From an uncultured Burkholderiales bacterium (GTDB lineage Bacteria > Pseudomonadota > Gammaproteobacteria > Burkholderiales > Burkholderiaceae_C), in assembly GCA_903932865.1 (NCBI GenBank), contig CAIZHQ010000020.1, positions 204,468-268,467 of the forward strand: a stretch of 64,000 nucleotides of DNA, written 5' to 3'. The notes beneath the pieces were generated by a model. That model did not search any database and had not been told where the DNA came from. It saw nothing but the letters and a program-made list of their open reading frames with translations. A program made the position numbers and the translations under genes. How positions within the stretch are numbered: position 1 is the first letter of the stretch; each line of letters begins with the position of its first letter. Positions 9,172 through 19,278 of this stretch are shown piece by piece.

Positions 9172-9540
9172 GGCAGAAGAGAATACAAGAAGCAGTTGCT
9201 TGAATTGTTCCTATCTGCTCTTGACTGAAACTATGGGTAGCCCATACAGATGTGGTCAAGCCTATTTCAGCTTGCCCCCTTTGGAACGAAGGGTTGAGCG
9301 TATGGACAACTATCCTCAAGTCTCTCCTGATCAGTGTTGTGATCAGTGGAAGCTTCAAGGGTCAAGCAAATAGAGGGTGCCAATGCCCAGCTGAGACTGC
9401 TTGAGCTAACTGTTGAACCTGTATTGGGCGTAGAGACGAAAAGCTTGACTAAGCTGAATCTACATCTGGCATTTCTCGTGAATTTGATTTGACTGAAGAT
9501 TCATTGTTCTGAATTTAGAAATTTTCACTCAGAATCAAAA

Positions 9541-9566
9541 AAGCCCGCTCAATGGCGGGCTTTTTC
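9541..9566 (+). terminator. Rho-independent terminator
   Basis: AAGCCCGC-TCAATG-GCGGGCTT followed by TTTC. Confidence 0.85.
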
Positions 9567-9571
9567 TATTG

Positions 9572-9588
9572 TGTCGTTCAAAACGACA
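9572..9588. repeat. Palindrome TGTCGTTCAAAACGACA
   Basis: Identical to the copy at 9698-9714, similar to 8150-8172. Confidence 0.85.
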
Positions 9589-9593
9589 TTGGT

Positions 9594-9884
9594 TTAAGGT
9601 GGGCTAGCACTCTGCTTGCGGCGAGCAAGGCGTTTGACACGGCTCATCACCTCACGCATTGAGCCATTGAAGGCGGCAATCTCCGTCGTTAGTTCTGTGT
9701 CGTTCAAAACGACATTCAAATCAGCAGCAACCTTGCGGGCGATGGGCAGCAGTCGTCCTGTGCTGGCAGCGTTCATCTCAACCAAAACGCACCTGTCTTT
9801 CAGTCCTTTTGCATAAGGTCTGGAGTGCACCTGTTGCGGTTGGTCGTGTCCCGCAGTCACTTCTGGGCTTACAGCCAGAAGCAC
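9594..9884 (-). CDS. Small hypothetical protein
   Basis: 96-aa ORF; carries a palindrome copy in frame (NVVLND); coding status uncertain. Confidence 0.35.
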   Translation of the reverse strand: MLLAVSPEVTAGHDQPQQVHSRPYAKGLKDRCVLVEMNAASTGRLLPIARKVAADLNVVLNDTELTTEIAAFNGSMREVMSRVKRLARRKQSASPP

Positions 9885-9886
9885 GT

Positions 9887-10711
9887 TTAACGCACCCCGA
9901 CTTGACGTCCGGCCATGTTGACAAATTGGACCAGCGCGGGCCCTATCGTCTTCAGTAAATCATTGGGCTTGGCACGGTACCCTGGTACAGCACAGTTAAA
10001 CAACAGCCTGCGCGAGCCGTAACGGATGTCAGAAGCCACGCCAACGGCCAGAACACCAAGACCGGCATCCCCCATATTGATCGCGAAGCCGCGCTTGCTG
10101 TAATGGGTGATACTTTCTTTCAGACCCTCTGTGCTGCGCGTGTATTCGTCGGGCCTCTCCTTGCGTGCTCTCACAAGAAAGCGGTTTCGATCGGCAACTG
10201 ACAGTTGCGAGAGCCACGAACGACCCATCGCAGTTTCGACGATACCGCGCACTGCCCCCACACCCGGCCGCTTGAGCGTGCCGCTCTCGTGTGTACATGT
10301 TTCGATATAGACAACGTCTAAGTCCATGGTCACCCCAATGGAAACAGCGCCTTCAAAGCGATCCGCCATGGATTGAAGTGCCGGCTTCAGGTGCGTAAGT
10401 AAGGGTGTGTTGATCACATAGGGATACCCGAGTGCTACTGCGGCTGGGCCAATAAAGTACCTGTCCAGCCGTTCGTCGTGATCAAGAAATCCCAATGCTT
10501 GAAGACTTCGACACAAGCGGCTGACCGTTGAGCGCGGAATTCCCAAGATTTCAGCGAACTCGCTGTTCGCATGAGCGCGCGGATTGCGAACAAAACATTG
10601 CAGGATCATCAATCCCTTGGCGAGCGTTCCGGAAAAGTCGGGGTCATCCGCACGCACGCGCTGGAGGTCCAGCTGGTTTTTGATTTGATGAACTGTTCGT
10701 TCTTGTCGCAT
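9887..10711 (-). CDS. IclR-family transcriptional regulator
   Basis: LAKGLMILQCFVRNPRAHANSEFAEILGIPRSTVSRLCRSLQALGFL HTH plus IclR effector domain; start chosen at MRQERTVHQ. Confidence 0.9.
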   Translation of the reverse strand: MRQERTVHQIKNQLDLQRVRADDPDFSGTLAKGLMILQCFVRNPRAHANSEFAEILGIPRSTVSRLCRSLQALGFLDHDERLDRYFIGPAAVALGYPYVINTPLLTHLKPALQSMADRFEGAVSIGVTMDLDVVYIETCTHESGTLKRPGVGAVRGIVETAMGRSWLSQLSVADRNRFLVRARKERPDEYTRSTEGLKESITHYSKRGFAINMGDAGLGVLAVGVASDIRYGSRRLLFNCAVPGYRAKPNDLLKTIGPALVQFVNMAGRQVGVR

Positions 10712-10809
10712 ATTGACATTTTCGCGTGGAACACACTTGTCTGCACATCTCAGTTCCAATAGTTGAAACATTGGTTTGAAGTCAAGGAAGACTTGCCTAA
10801 AGTATTTGC

Positions 10810-11976
10810 ATGATTCGCAATAACGCAAAACTTGACACGCTGTTGGAAGATATCCGCTCATTTGTTCGCGAACGATGGCATCCCATAGAGGATGAAATTG
10901 AACGCTCAGAAGAGATTCCAGAGTCGATCGTCTCAGAACTGCGCACCAAGGGGTACTTCGGCTGGAGTATTCCAGAGTCATATGGAGGACTGGGACTCAC
11001 GGCAGAAGAACTTGTTTTGTGCGCGATGGAACTCTCCCAAGCTTCAGTAGCGCTGCGCGCGCGCGTGGGAACTAATACTGGCATCGGCTCAGAAGCACTC
11101 GTCGCAGATGGCACTGAAGAGCAGAAAAGGCGCTGGTTACCGCGTATGGCCTCCGGCGAGCTCACTGGCTGCTTAGCACTCACTGAACCGGACGCAGGAT
11201 CTGAAGCGACCAATATTCAGACCACTGCACGACGTGATGGCGACAACTATGTGCTCAATGGAATGAAGCGCTACATCACCAATGCACCTGTCGCAGACGT
11301 GTTCACAGTCATTGCACGCACTGAGGAGGATTCACGTGGTCATGCAGGGCTGACCCCCTTCCTGGTTGAACGGGGTCCGGGGTTGCGAACTGGCGCTCAG
11401 TACAAAAAAATGGGGCAAGCTGGATCGCCGGTTTCAGATGTTTTTTTCGAGAACTGCCGTGTGCCCGCCGCTAACGTGATCGGTGAGAAAGAAGGCGTTG
11501 GCTTCCAAACCGTGATGAAGGTTCTGAACAAACAAAGGATGCACTTGGCAGCGCTTTGCACCGGACCGGCAATCCGCATGCTTGATCTCGCTGTGACCCA
11601 TACGACGCAACGTGCACAGTTCGGCCAATCAGTTGCCAACTTCCAGTTGGTTCAAGCGATGATCGCTGACTGCCGTACAGAAATTTTTGCGGCGCGCTCC
11701 ATGATTCTCGAAGCAGCGCGTGCACGTGATCGTGGTGAGGATGTAGCCCTCACGGCTTCCATGTGTAAATACTTCGCCTCTGAAATGTGTGGTCGGGTAG
11801 CAGACCGCTGCGTTCAGATGTTTGGCGGTGCTGGCTACATCGCAGACTTCAGCTCGATCGAGCGTTATTACCGCGATGTGCGTCTTTTCCGCTTGTATGA
11901 GGGTACGAGCCAGATTCATCAACTCAACATCGCCAAGCTGACACTGCGTGAACATGAAAAAGCAGCTGTCAAATGA
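10810..11976 (+). CDS. Acyl-CoA dehydrogenase
   Basis: CLALTEPDAGSEATNIQTTARRDGDNYVLNGMKRYITNAP, QMFGGAGYIADFSSIERYYRDVRLFRLYEGTSQIH. Confidence 0.95.
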   Translation: MIRNNAKLDTLLEDIRSFVRERWHPIEDEIERSEEIPESIVSELRTKGYFGWSIPESYGGLGLTAEELVLCAMELSQASVALRARVGTNTGIGSEALVADGTEEQKRRWLPRMASGELTGCLALTEPDAGSEATNIQTTARRDGDNYVLNGMKRYITNAPVADVFTVIARTEEDSRGHAGLTPFLVERGPGLRTGAQYKKMGQAGSPVSDVFFENCRVPAANVIGEKEGVGFQTVMKVLNKQRMHLAALCTGPAIRMLDLAVTHTTQRAQFGQSVANFQLVQAMIADCRTEIFAARSMILEAARARDRGEDVALTASMCKYFASEMCGRVADRCVQMFGGAGYIADFSSIERYYRDVRLFRLYEGTSQIHQLNIAKLTLREHEKAAVK

Positions 11977-12114
11977 AATTGCGTGAAATTGAGCTTGACC
12001 CAATGATCACATCCCTTGCAGACCACCAAACCCTGAGCATGCCCGCGAAGAATTTTCTGCAGGGTCTGAAAAGATGATCACTTTCCCTAACCAAAACACC
12101 ACCAGGAGATGCAT

Positions 12115-13068
12115 ATGAAAAGACGTTCCATGATCCTTTCGGGGGCAGCTATCGCCGCATTGCCTTACAAGGCCCTGCAGGCGCAAGAGGCGTTTCCCGC
12201 AAAACCCATTCGAATCATCGTGCCTTATCCTGCAGGTGGTGTGGTGGACGTTCAAACACGGGCCATGGCACAAGGTCTGGAACTGGGTCAACCGGTTGTC
12301 ATTGAAGCGCGACCAGGTGCTAACGCCAATATCGCCGCAGAAGCTGTTGCGCGAGCCAACGCTGATGGTTATACCTTGCTGGTGTCAGCACCCTACCTGC
12401 TCAACAATCCATTGCTGGAACAAAATCTCCGATGGGCGCCAAAAGACTTCATCCCTGTCGCGCGCTTTTCTCTATCACCCAGCTACCTTTGCGTACCCGC
12501 TTCATCACCCGCACGCAGTGTGCGAGAGTTCATCGAAATGGCGCGTAAGGCGAATCCGGCATTGCAGTATGGTGATGGCGGCTCGGGCACCACCCAAACC
12601 ATGGCCACCGAAATCCTCAAGCAAGTCACCGGCATCAAGCTTGACCCGATTCCCTACAAAGGCGCACCACCGATGGCTGTAGACCTGATCACGAACACCT
12701 TCGCGGTGGGAATTTTGCCTTCCAGTGTGGCCTTTCCTCACATCAAATCAGGCAAGTTGCGCGCTCTGGCCAACACCAGTGCCAACCGCTCACCCCAACT
12801 GCCAGAGGTTCCCACCATTGCTGAAGTAGGATTTCCAGAAGTGACTGTGTTGTCTTGGTACGGTCTGCATGCGCCAGCAGGAACCCCACCGGAGGCCATT
12901 CGCAAACTTGAAGCTGGTGTGCAGGCTGCTTTACAAAAGAACGATACAAAAGAACGGCTGACCACTGCGGGTGGCGAAGCCGCTTTCTTGTCCACTGCCG
13001 ATTTCAGCCAATTCATGCGCAATGACTTGCAGATGTGGGAACGCATCAACCGCATGCTCAAAAAGTGA
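12115..13068 (+). CDS. Bug-family (TTT) tripartite tricarboxylate transporter substrate-binding protein
   Basis: AFPAKPIRIIVPYPAGGVVDVQTRAMAQGL...VIEARPGANANIAAEAVARANADGYTLLV. Confidence 0.9.
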   Translation: MKRRSMILSGAAIAALPYKALQAQEAFPAKPIRIIVPYPAGGVVDVQTRAMAQGLELGQPVVIEARPGANANIAAEAVARANADGYTLLVSAPYLLNNPLLEQNLRWAPKDFIPVARFSLSPSYLCVPASSPARSVREFIEMARKANPALQYGDGGSGTTQTMATEILKQVTGIKLDPIPYKGAPPMAVDLITNTFAVGILPSSVAFPHIKSGKLRALANTSANRSPQLPEVPTIAEVGFPEVTVLSWYGLHAPAGTPPEAIRKLEAGVQAALQKNDTKERLTTAGGEAAFLSTADFSQFMRNDLQMWERINRMLKK

Positions 13069-13075
13069 CAAAGCC

Positions 13076-14239
13076 ATGACCGCTCACACCCCATCGGTGC
13101 AAGTATTGCTTGAACGGGCCAGACGCTTCATTGATGAAGAAGTCATTCCGCGTGAAAACCTGCGCCGTGCACACGAGCGAGACTACAACTTGGCCTTGGT
13201 GCAAGAGTTGCGTGCGCTGGCCGTCTCCCAAGGTCTGACAGCGCCTCGTGGCGCCGTGGCCGATGGCGGTCTGGGCCTGAGCTGGGCGCAGTGCTGTGCT
13301 TACCTTGAAACTGCTGGCCGCAGTTTTCTTGGACCGGGGGCGCTGCAGTGCGCGGCCCCGGGCCAGCCGGACATCACCACACTCGAGGCTTTGGCCACAC
13401 CATTGCAGCGCGAACGTTACTTGCGCCCACTGTTACAAGGGACCCAGCGCTCGTGCTTTGCAATGAGCGAACCAGCCCCGGGTGTAGGGTCAGATCCTCG
13501 CATGCTCAGCAGCCGCGCTGAGCGTACGGCACGGGGTTGGCGACTCAATGGCCACAAATGGTTCGCCACTTCAGCCTCAGTGGCTGATTTCGCCATCGTT
13601 ATGGCACGTACCGAAATCGGCCCCTCGCTTTTTTTGGTCGATGTCCAGCAGCCAGGCTTTGATATCGTACGAGACGTCCCCACGGTCGAGCCCTTTGACT
13701 TGGGCGGTCACGCCGAGATTCGTCTGCAAGACTGTGAAGTGCCTGCCGATGCGTTGCTGGGTGAAGAAGGAAAAGGCCTTGAACACGCGCAGCTGCGGCT
13801 AGAGGGCGCCCGCCTGTTTCACTGCATGCGTCTGATCGGTCTGTCCTCGCGCGCCATGAGCTTGGCGCAGCAATATGCTCTCGAACGTCAATCACACGGT
13901 GCCCGGGTATCCGAGCACCAAATGGTGCAAGCCATGGTGGCCGATGCGCACATCGAGTTGCATGCTGCACGCCTGATGACTCTGGACACCGCTCAAAGGC
14001 TCGATGCAGGTGAATCGATTCGACACCATTCGGCCATGACCAAAGTCTTCGTGTCAGAGGCCGTTAACCGCGTGGCTGATTCAGCTGTACAGATCACAGG
14101 TGCTCTGGGTATTTCTGAAGATTGGCCACTGTCCATGATCCAGCGACTGTTGCGCCCATTCCGTATTTACGACGGGGCCTCCGAAGTTCACCGATCCGCC
14201 ATTGCACGGCGCGTGTTCCACCAAGGTCTGGAAGCATGA
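13076..14239 (+). CDS. Acyl-CoA dehydrogenase family protein
   Basis: FAMSEPAPGVGSDPRMLSSRAERTARGWRLNGHKWFATSA; C-terminal QRLLRPFRIYDGASEVHRSAIARR. Confidence 0.9.
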   Translation: MTAHTPSVQVLLERARRFIDEEVIPRENLRRAHERDYNLALVQELRALAVSQGLTAPRGAVADGGLGLSWAQCCAYLETAGRSFLGPGALQCAAPGQPDITTLEALATPLQRERYLRPLLQGTQRSCFAMSEPAPGVGSDPRMLSSRAERTARGWRLNGHKWFATSASVADFAIVMARTEIGPSLFLVDVQQPGFDIVRDVPTVEPFDLGGHAEIRLQDCEVPADALLGEEGKGLEHAQLRLEGARLFHCMRLIGLSSRAMSLAQQYALERQSHGARVSEHQMVQAMVADAHIELHAARLMTLDTAQRLDAGESIRHHSAMTKVFVSEAVNRVADSAVQITGALGISEDWPLSMIQRLLRPFRIYDGASEVHRSAIARRVFHQGLEA

Positions 14240-14334
14240 GATCCATCTGAAGCACATGTCAAAAATAGATGCCTATATTTGAAAATTTGGGCCAGACAAA
14301 AATCCACCATCCTTAAGAAGAACATAAAAAAGAC

Positions 14335-16464
14335 ATGTCCACTGCCCAATTCGACCTCTTGCGCATGTTCAGCGCCCGCAGCATCGCCGTCATTGGTGCC
14401 TCCACCACGGGCAGCAAACCCAGTGGACAGCCTTTGCTGCACCTGCGTAATCTGGGCTATGAGGGCCAGGTCTACCCAATCAACCCGCGCTACACAGAAG
14501 TTTTTGGCTGGCCGTGTTTTCCGGACGTGGCTGCGTTGCCCGAAGTGCCCGATGTGGCGCTGATCGCAGTGAGCGCCGATCAGGTCATCGCCCAACTGGA
14601 AGCTTGTGGTCGCAAAGGCATCTGTCAGGTCATCGTGATCACCTCCGGCTTTGCCGAGATGGGTGGTGAGGGTGTGGCTGCCCAGCAAGCACTGGTCGAT
14701 ATGGCCAATCGGTATGGCATCGCCATGATGGGGCCCAATTGCCAAGGCATGATCAGCGTGGGTCAGGGTTTCAGCTTGGGATTTGGTGCGCCCTATGGGC
14801 TGCGGTACCGAAAAGGGCCCATCAGCATGAGCTCACAAAGTGGTGCCTGGGGCAACACCGTGCTGATGCTGGCCAACGATGCTGGACTGGGTTTCCAGCA
14901 CTACCAATCTACCGGTAATGAAGCCCAGACCACCAGTCTCGACCTGGTGCAAGCTTGGGCAGACGATCCGCAGACTGGCATGGTGGTGTCGTATGTCGAA
15001 GGCTTTAAGGACGCCCACCGCATCGTTGATGTAGGTCGTCATATTTTGCGGGCCGGTAAACCTTGGTTGCTGTGGAAGGTGGGCACTTCCGAGGCCGGTG
15101 CACGCGCTGCCGCCTCCCATACTGCCAATTTGGGCGGGGACGCTGCGCTGTATCAGGCTGCATTTGCTCAAGCTGGGGCCATCGAGGTCACGGATGTTCA
15201 AGACCTGGCTGACCGCGCACTGGCACTGCTGTCGCCACGCCAGCCCACTGGACCTCGTGTCGCGGTGGTCACGCTTTCGGGTGGAGCGGGCGTGCTGCTG
15301 GCCGACCACTGCGCACCCGCAGGCTTGGTGCTGCCGCCTCTGTCAGAGACAACCTTGGAGGCGTTAAGACAAGTGCTGCCGCCCTATGCCGGACTACACA
15401 ACCCGATCGATGTGACGGGCAACATCATCGCGCAAGAAGACAAGCTGATCACCTCCCTGCGTCTGATCGTGAACGATCCTGCGGTAGACATGATGGCCGT
15501 GTGCCTGGCAGCTGTCTCCGGGCCGGTGGGTATCAGGCTGGCCCAATGGGTGGCCGAGGTGGCTCAGGCAACCGACAAGCCGGTGCTGGTGTCCTGGACC
15601 GCCGACACCGCCACCACACAAGCCGGATATGACGCGTTGCTGGAAGCGGGTGTGCCGCGCTATGACACTCCTGTTCGCTGTGCCACCGGTATGGGAGCCA
15701 TGTGGCAATTTGTCGCTGCCTGCAGTCGCGAAGCCGAGCGTGCGCGGGAGCCGATGCTCAACTGCTCTCGCCCGTTGCGGCGCCAGCAACTGGCAACTGC
15801 CCACAAGGACCTGACCGAATACGAGGCCAAGCAGCTGCTGGCCGACTATGGCCTCCCGGTCACAGCCGAAGCATTGGCACACAGTGCTGACGAGGCCGTG
15901 CAGCAGGCTGCTGCCATCGGGTTTCCAGTAGCCTTGAAAGTGGTCTCACCCGACATTGCACACAAGACCGAAGCGGGGGGTGTGCGCATCGGCCTTAGCG
16001 ATGCCGATGCCGTGCGTCAAGCTTACGATGAGATCCTTCTCAATGCGCAGCATCATGCGCCACACGCCACCATCGACGGGGTGCTGGTGCAATCCATGGT
16101 CCCTAGCGGGGTCGAGGTGATCTTGGGGGTCACGAACGATCCGCTGTTTGGGCTGGCCATCATGTTCGGTCTGGGCGGCATCTATGCAGAGGTACTGCGT
16201 GACGTGAGCTTCAGGATGTTGCCCATCACCCGCAGTGAAGCCGAGGCCATGGTGCGCGAGATCCGTACCTTCGCCTTGCTGGATGGTGCACGCGGTCAGC
16301 CCAAGGCCGATGTCGATGCGCTGGTGGACACCATCCTGAAGCTGGCGGCATTGGCACAAGATTTAGGCGAACACATCTCCGGCATCGACATCAACCCCTT
16401 GTTCGTCAAACCGGCTGGGCAAGGTGTTGTGGCGGCCGATGCGCTGATCCAGATCAAGCGCTGA
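14335..16464 (+). CDS. Acetate--CoA ligase (ADP-forming)-like / acyl-CoA synthetase with ATP-grasp domain
   Basis: FSARSIAVIGAS CoA-binding N-term, MMGPNCQGM, ATP-grasp LADYGLPVT...GFPVALKVVSPDIAHKTEAGGV. Confidence 0.9.
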   Translation: MSTAQFDLLRMFSARSIAVIGASTTGSKPSGQPLLHLRNLGYEGQVYPINPRYTEVFGWPCFPDVAALPEVPDVALIAVSADQVIAQLEACGRKGICQVIVITSGFAEMGGEGVAAQQALVDMANRYGIAMMGPNCQGMISVGQGFSLGFGAPYGLRYRKGPISMSSQSGAWGNTVLMLANDAGLGFQHYQSTGNEAQTTSLDLVQAWADDPQTGMVVSYVEGFKDAHRIVDVGRHILRAGKPWLLWKVGTSEAGARAAASHTANLGGDAALYQAAFAQAGAIEVTDVQDLADRALALLSPRQPTGPRVAVVTLSGGAGVLLADHCAPAGLVLPPLSETTLEALRQVLPPYAGLHNPIDVTGNIIAQEDKLITSLRLIVNDPAVDMMAVCLAAVSGPVGIRLAQWVAEVAQATDKPVLVSWTADTATTQAGYDALLEAGVPRYDTPVRCATGMGAMWQFVAACSREAERAREPMLNCSRPLRRQQLATAHKDLTEYEAKQLLADYGLPVTAEALAHSADEAVQQAAAIGFPVALKVVSPDIAHKTEAGGVRIGLSDADAVRQAYDEILLNAQHHAPHATIDGVLVQSMVPSGVEVILGVTNDPLFGLAIMFGLGGIYAEVLRDVSFRMLPITRSEAEAMVREIRTFALLDGARGQPKADVDALVDTILKLAALAQDLGEHISGIDINPLFVKPAGQGVVAADALIQIKR

Positions 16465-16644
16465 CCATCGGCCAGCGACCAGCCACGCCAATACCCGCCC
16501 TGGGTGGTCAGTGCGCCTGCGTCCATCCGCATGCATCGAACGGGCTGGGTTTGTCGTACAGGTGACGAAAAATCTGTCACCCAAGTGCCATTCACAGGGT
16601 TTTTGGCGTTGTCAGAGTGGTTCAGTTTGACTACTCTCAAAAAC

Positions 16645-17946
16645 ATGAATGCACATTCACAAAATCAATCACCCCAAACGGCGGTCACTGCGGTGATGGC
16701 CAAGCCTCTGGTGCTGTGGGGCTACCCCTTGCTCGAAGTCCTTCGAACCTGCCAAGTGCAAAGCAATCCAGAAGCCACACCTGCATTCGGTCGCGGCCCC
16801 TTCGGGATGTTCCACGGCAGTGACAGACCCTGGACACACGAAGACCGAGATATCGTCACACCCTCGTGCGATCTGTTGTATTACAACGCTTGGATCTGGA
16901 TCGGAGCTTCCCCGGTTCGACTGCACATCCCTCCGAACCACGGCCGGTATTACGTGGTGCAACTGATGGATGCTTGGAGCGAAAACTTCCACAACGTGGG
17001 CCTGCGCAACACGCCAGCCGAAGGTGCGGATTGGTGGCTGATTCACACCGAGGACCCGATGCCAGCGGGAATTGATCCAGCGCGCGTGGTGCGCTGCCCC
17101 ACTCGCTTGGTCTGGCTGCTGGGGCGCGCGCTGGTGGGGGATCTCTCCGATGTGCCCAAGGCACGCGCATTTGCAGATGGCGTTCAGTTGCAAGGCAGCG
17201 GACCTCGCCCTTCATGCGTTAGCCAGTGGCGAGACAGCGGCCATGCCGCCGACGATTTTTTTGCCAACCTGCTGCAGGCGGTCGATGAGATCGGGGTACC
17301 GAGCAACGCCAGTGACCTGCGTCCACTGATGCGCAGCTTGCGCTTGCCACCAGGTGGGCTGGATGCGCTGGAGCGCAGCAGCCAGCGTGTACGAGAGGGC
17401 TTGCGACATGCCTACTCCGAAGGGATACATCTGATCGAACAGCACATCGTTAACTTGACACGAAAGCCCTGGACCTGGAGTCCCCATTTGGGCATCTGGG
17501 GCGACAACATCCTGATGCGCGCCACAGTGGCCATGAAGGGGCTGGGCGCGTTAGCGGCCACCGAAACCCTCTATGCACAGGCCGATTTCGACGCCGACAG
17601 TGAACCTTTACACGGCCAGCATGGCTACACCTTGCGCTTTGAGGGTGGCCACATGCCGCCGGCAGACGCCTTTTGGTCGGTATCGCTCTATGGCGAAGAC
17701 CGCTATTTCGCGGCCAATCCGATGGGTCGCTATGCGATTGGGGATCGAACCAAAGGCTTGCGACTCGGTCAAGACAACTCTCTGACGCTTCAAATTCAGC
17801 ACGAACGCCCCGCCGAAGGCGATGCGAACTGGTTGCCAGCGCCATCAGGACCGTTCTACCTGATTTTGCGCATGTACCACCCGCGCGAAGAGATGCTCAA
17901 CGGCCGCTATACCCTCCCCCCCGTCCAACGCGTCAAAGAAAGATGA
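16645..17946 (+). CDS. DUF1254/DUF1214 domain-containing protein
   Basis: DIVTPSCDLLYYNAWIWIG, YVVQLMDAWSENFHNVGLR, PPADAFWSVSLYGEDRYFAANPMGRYAIGDR. Confidence 0.85.
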   Translation: MNAHSQNQSPQTAVTAVMAKPLVLWGYPLLEVLRTCQVQSNPEATPAFGRGPFGMFHGSDRPWTHEDRDIVTPSCDLLYYNAWIWIGASPVRLHIPPNHGRYYVVQLMDAWSENFHNVGLRNTPAEGADWWLIHTEDPMPAGIDPARVVRCPTRLVWLLGRALVGDLSDVPKARAFADGVQLQGSGPRPSCVSQWRDSGHAADDFFANLLQAVDEIGVPSNASDLRPLMRSLRLPPGGLDALERSSQRVREGLRHAYSEGIHLIEQHIVNLTRKPWTWSPHLGIWGDNILMRATVAMKGLGALAATETLYAQADFDADSEPLHGQHGYTLRFEGGHMPPADAFWSVSLYGEDRYFAANPMGRYAIGDRTKGLRLGQDNSLTLQIQHERPAEGDANWLPAPSGPFYLILRMYHPREEMLNGRYTLPPVQRVKER

Positions 17947-17950
17947 CCCC

Positions 17951-19249
17951 ATGAACCGCAACGATCTGGCCAGAGAGGCCATCCTCTACACGCTGCCCTT
18001 GTATGAAACAGCACGGATGCAAGCAGCAAGCAGTCCACGCAAAAATACAGAAGGGCTCTTTGCGGACCCGGCGGGTGGTCCCGAATCTAAGCGCCGCTGG
18101 GCCAATGTGTTTTCACACACGCGCCAACTGCTCAATGCCAAAGACCGCCGAGTGGTCACACCCAACACTGACACGCTCTACACCAGTACCTGGATCGATC
18201 TGTCAGACGGACCTTTGTTGTTGCACACCCCGGACACTGGCGAGCGCTACTACGTGCTAGGGCTGTTGGACTTCTACACCAACCCTTTTGCGCATCTGGG
18301 CACCCGCTTGAATGGCAATGCGGCCCACACGTTTTTTCTTCATGGACCTGGCTGGCAAGGCACCCCACCGGCTGGTACGCTGCCCATTGAGTGCGCCACC
18401 CCAACGGTGTGGCTGATTGGCCGTATTCTGGCCCTCCCACATGAGGACCTGGCCCCTGTTCACGCACTCCAGGACGCCTTTCGCTTGACCACCCTTCAAG
18501 GCGAGCCAGCGGCCCGTATCGTCACATGCAGCCTCCATGGGCAAGACAAGCTGGGCGACGCCGCCACCTTCGTCCAAGTGGTCAATCGACAGCTGGCCAT
18601 CAACCCACCACCTGCTGATGAAACGTCCGACCTGGCTCGCTTCGCAGTCTTGGGCATCGGAGCGGGTCTGGACTCATCACAGGCCGACTTGCCCTTGTTC
18701 CAACAAACCTTGACCGAGATCCTGTCCGAACTGGATGCCCCGGCTTCTTCTGATTTGGAGGGCGGCTGGAATGCCTCGGTCGAAGTCACTGACCACTATG
18801 GCCGCGATTGGTTTACCCGAGCCCGCGTGGCCCGTTGCTACATTGGTCTGCTGGGTACGCAGGAAGTCATTTACCAGATGGCGCACCGCGACAGTCAGGG
18901 CCGCCCACTGGACGGGCGTCACCGTTACCGCCTGCGGTTCGCACCAGGAGGCTTGCCACAGGTCGATGCTTTCTGGTCGCTGAGCCTATACCGCAAAAGC
19001 GATTACCTGTTCGTAGACAACCCGCTGCAGCGCTACGCCATCGGGGACCGCACAGCCGGCTTATGCACCGACCCCGATGGCGGTTTGACGATCTGGCTAG
19101 GCCATACGTCACCCCCGCAGACCAGCAACTGGTTGCCCGCACCGGCTGATACTTTTTACGTTGCCCTGCGCCTGTATCTGCCTCGCGAAGTTCACCAGAA
19201 TGGCCATTACAACTACCCGCTCATCGAGCGGGTCAACGACAGCGCCTGA
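17951..19249 (+). CDS. DUF1254/DUF1214 domain-containing protein (paralogue of preceding)
   Basis: RRVVTPNTDTLYTSTWIDLSDGP, GLPQVDAFWSLSLYRKSDYLFVDNPLQRYAIGDR. Confidence 0.85.
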   Translation: MNRNDLAREAILYTLPLYETARMQAASSPRKNTEGLFADPAGGPESKRRWANVFSHTRQLLNAKDRRVVTPNTDTLYTSTWIDLSDGPLLLHTPDTGERYYVLGLLDFYTNPFAHLGTRLNGNAAHTFFLHGPGWQGTPPAGTLPIECATPTVWLIGRILALPHEDLAPVHALQDAFRLTTLQGEPAARIVTCSLHGQDKLGDAATFVQVVNRQLAINPPPADETSDLARFAVLGIGAGLDSSQADLPLFQQTLTEILSELDAPASSDLEGGWNASVEVTDHYGRDWFTRARVARCYIGLLGTQEVIYQMAHRDSQGRPLDGRHRYRLRFAPGGLPQVDAFWSLSLYRKSDYLFVDNPLQRYAIGDRTAGLCTDPDGGLTIWLGHTSPPQTSNWLPAPADTFYVALRLYLPREVHQNGHYNYPLIERVNDSA

Positions 19250-19278
19250 GGATCAGGCCTGACCGCAATGCCTGCGCC

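Noticed and set aside
14833-16359. Several long antisense ORFs opposite the acyl-CoA synthetase
   Set aside because: The + strand protein is well supported; the antisense frames look like codon-bias artefacts.
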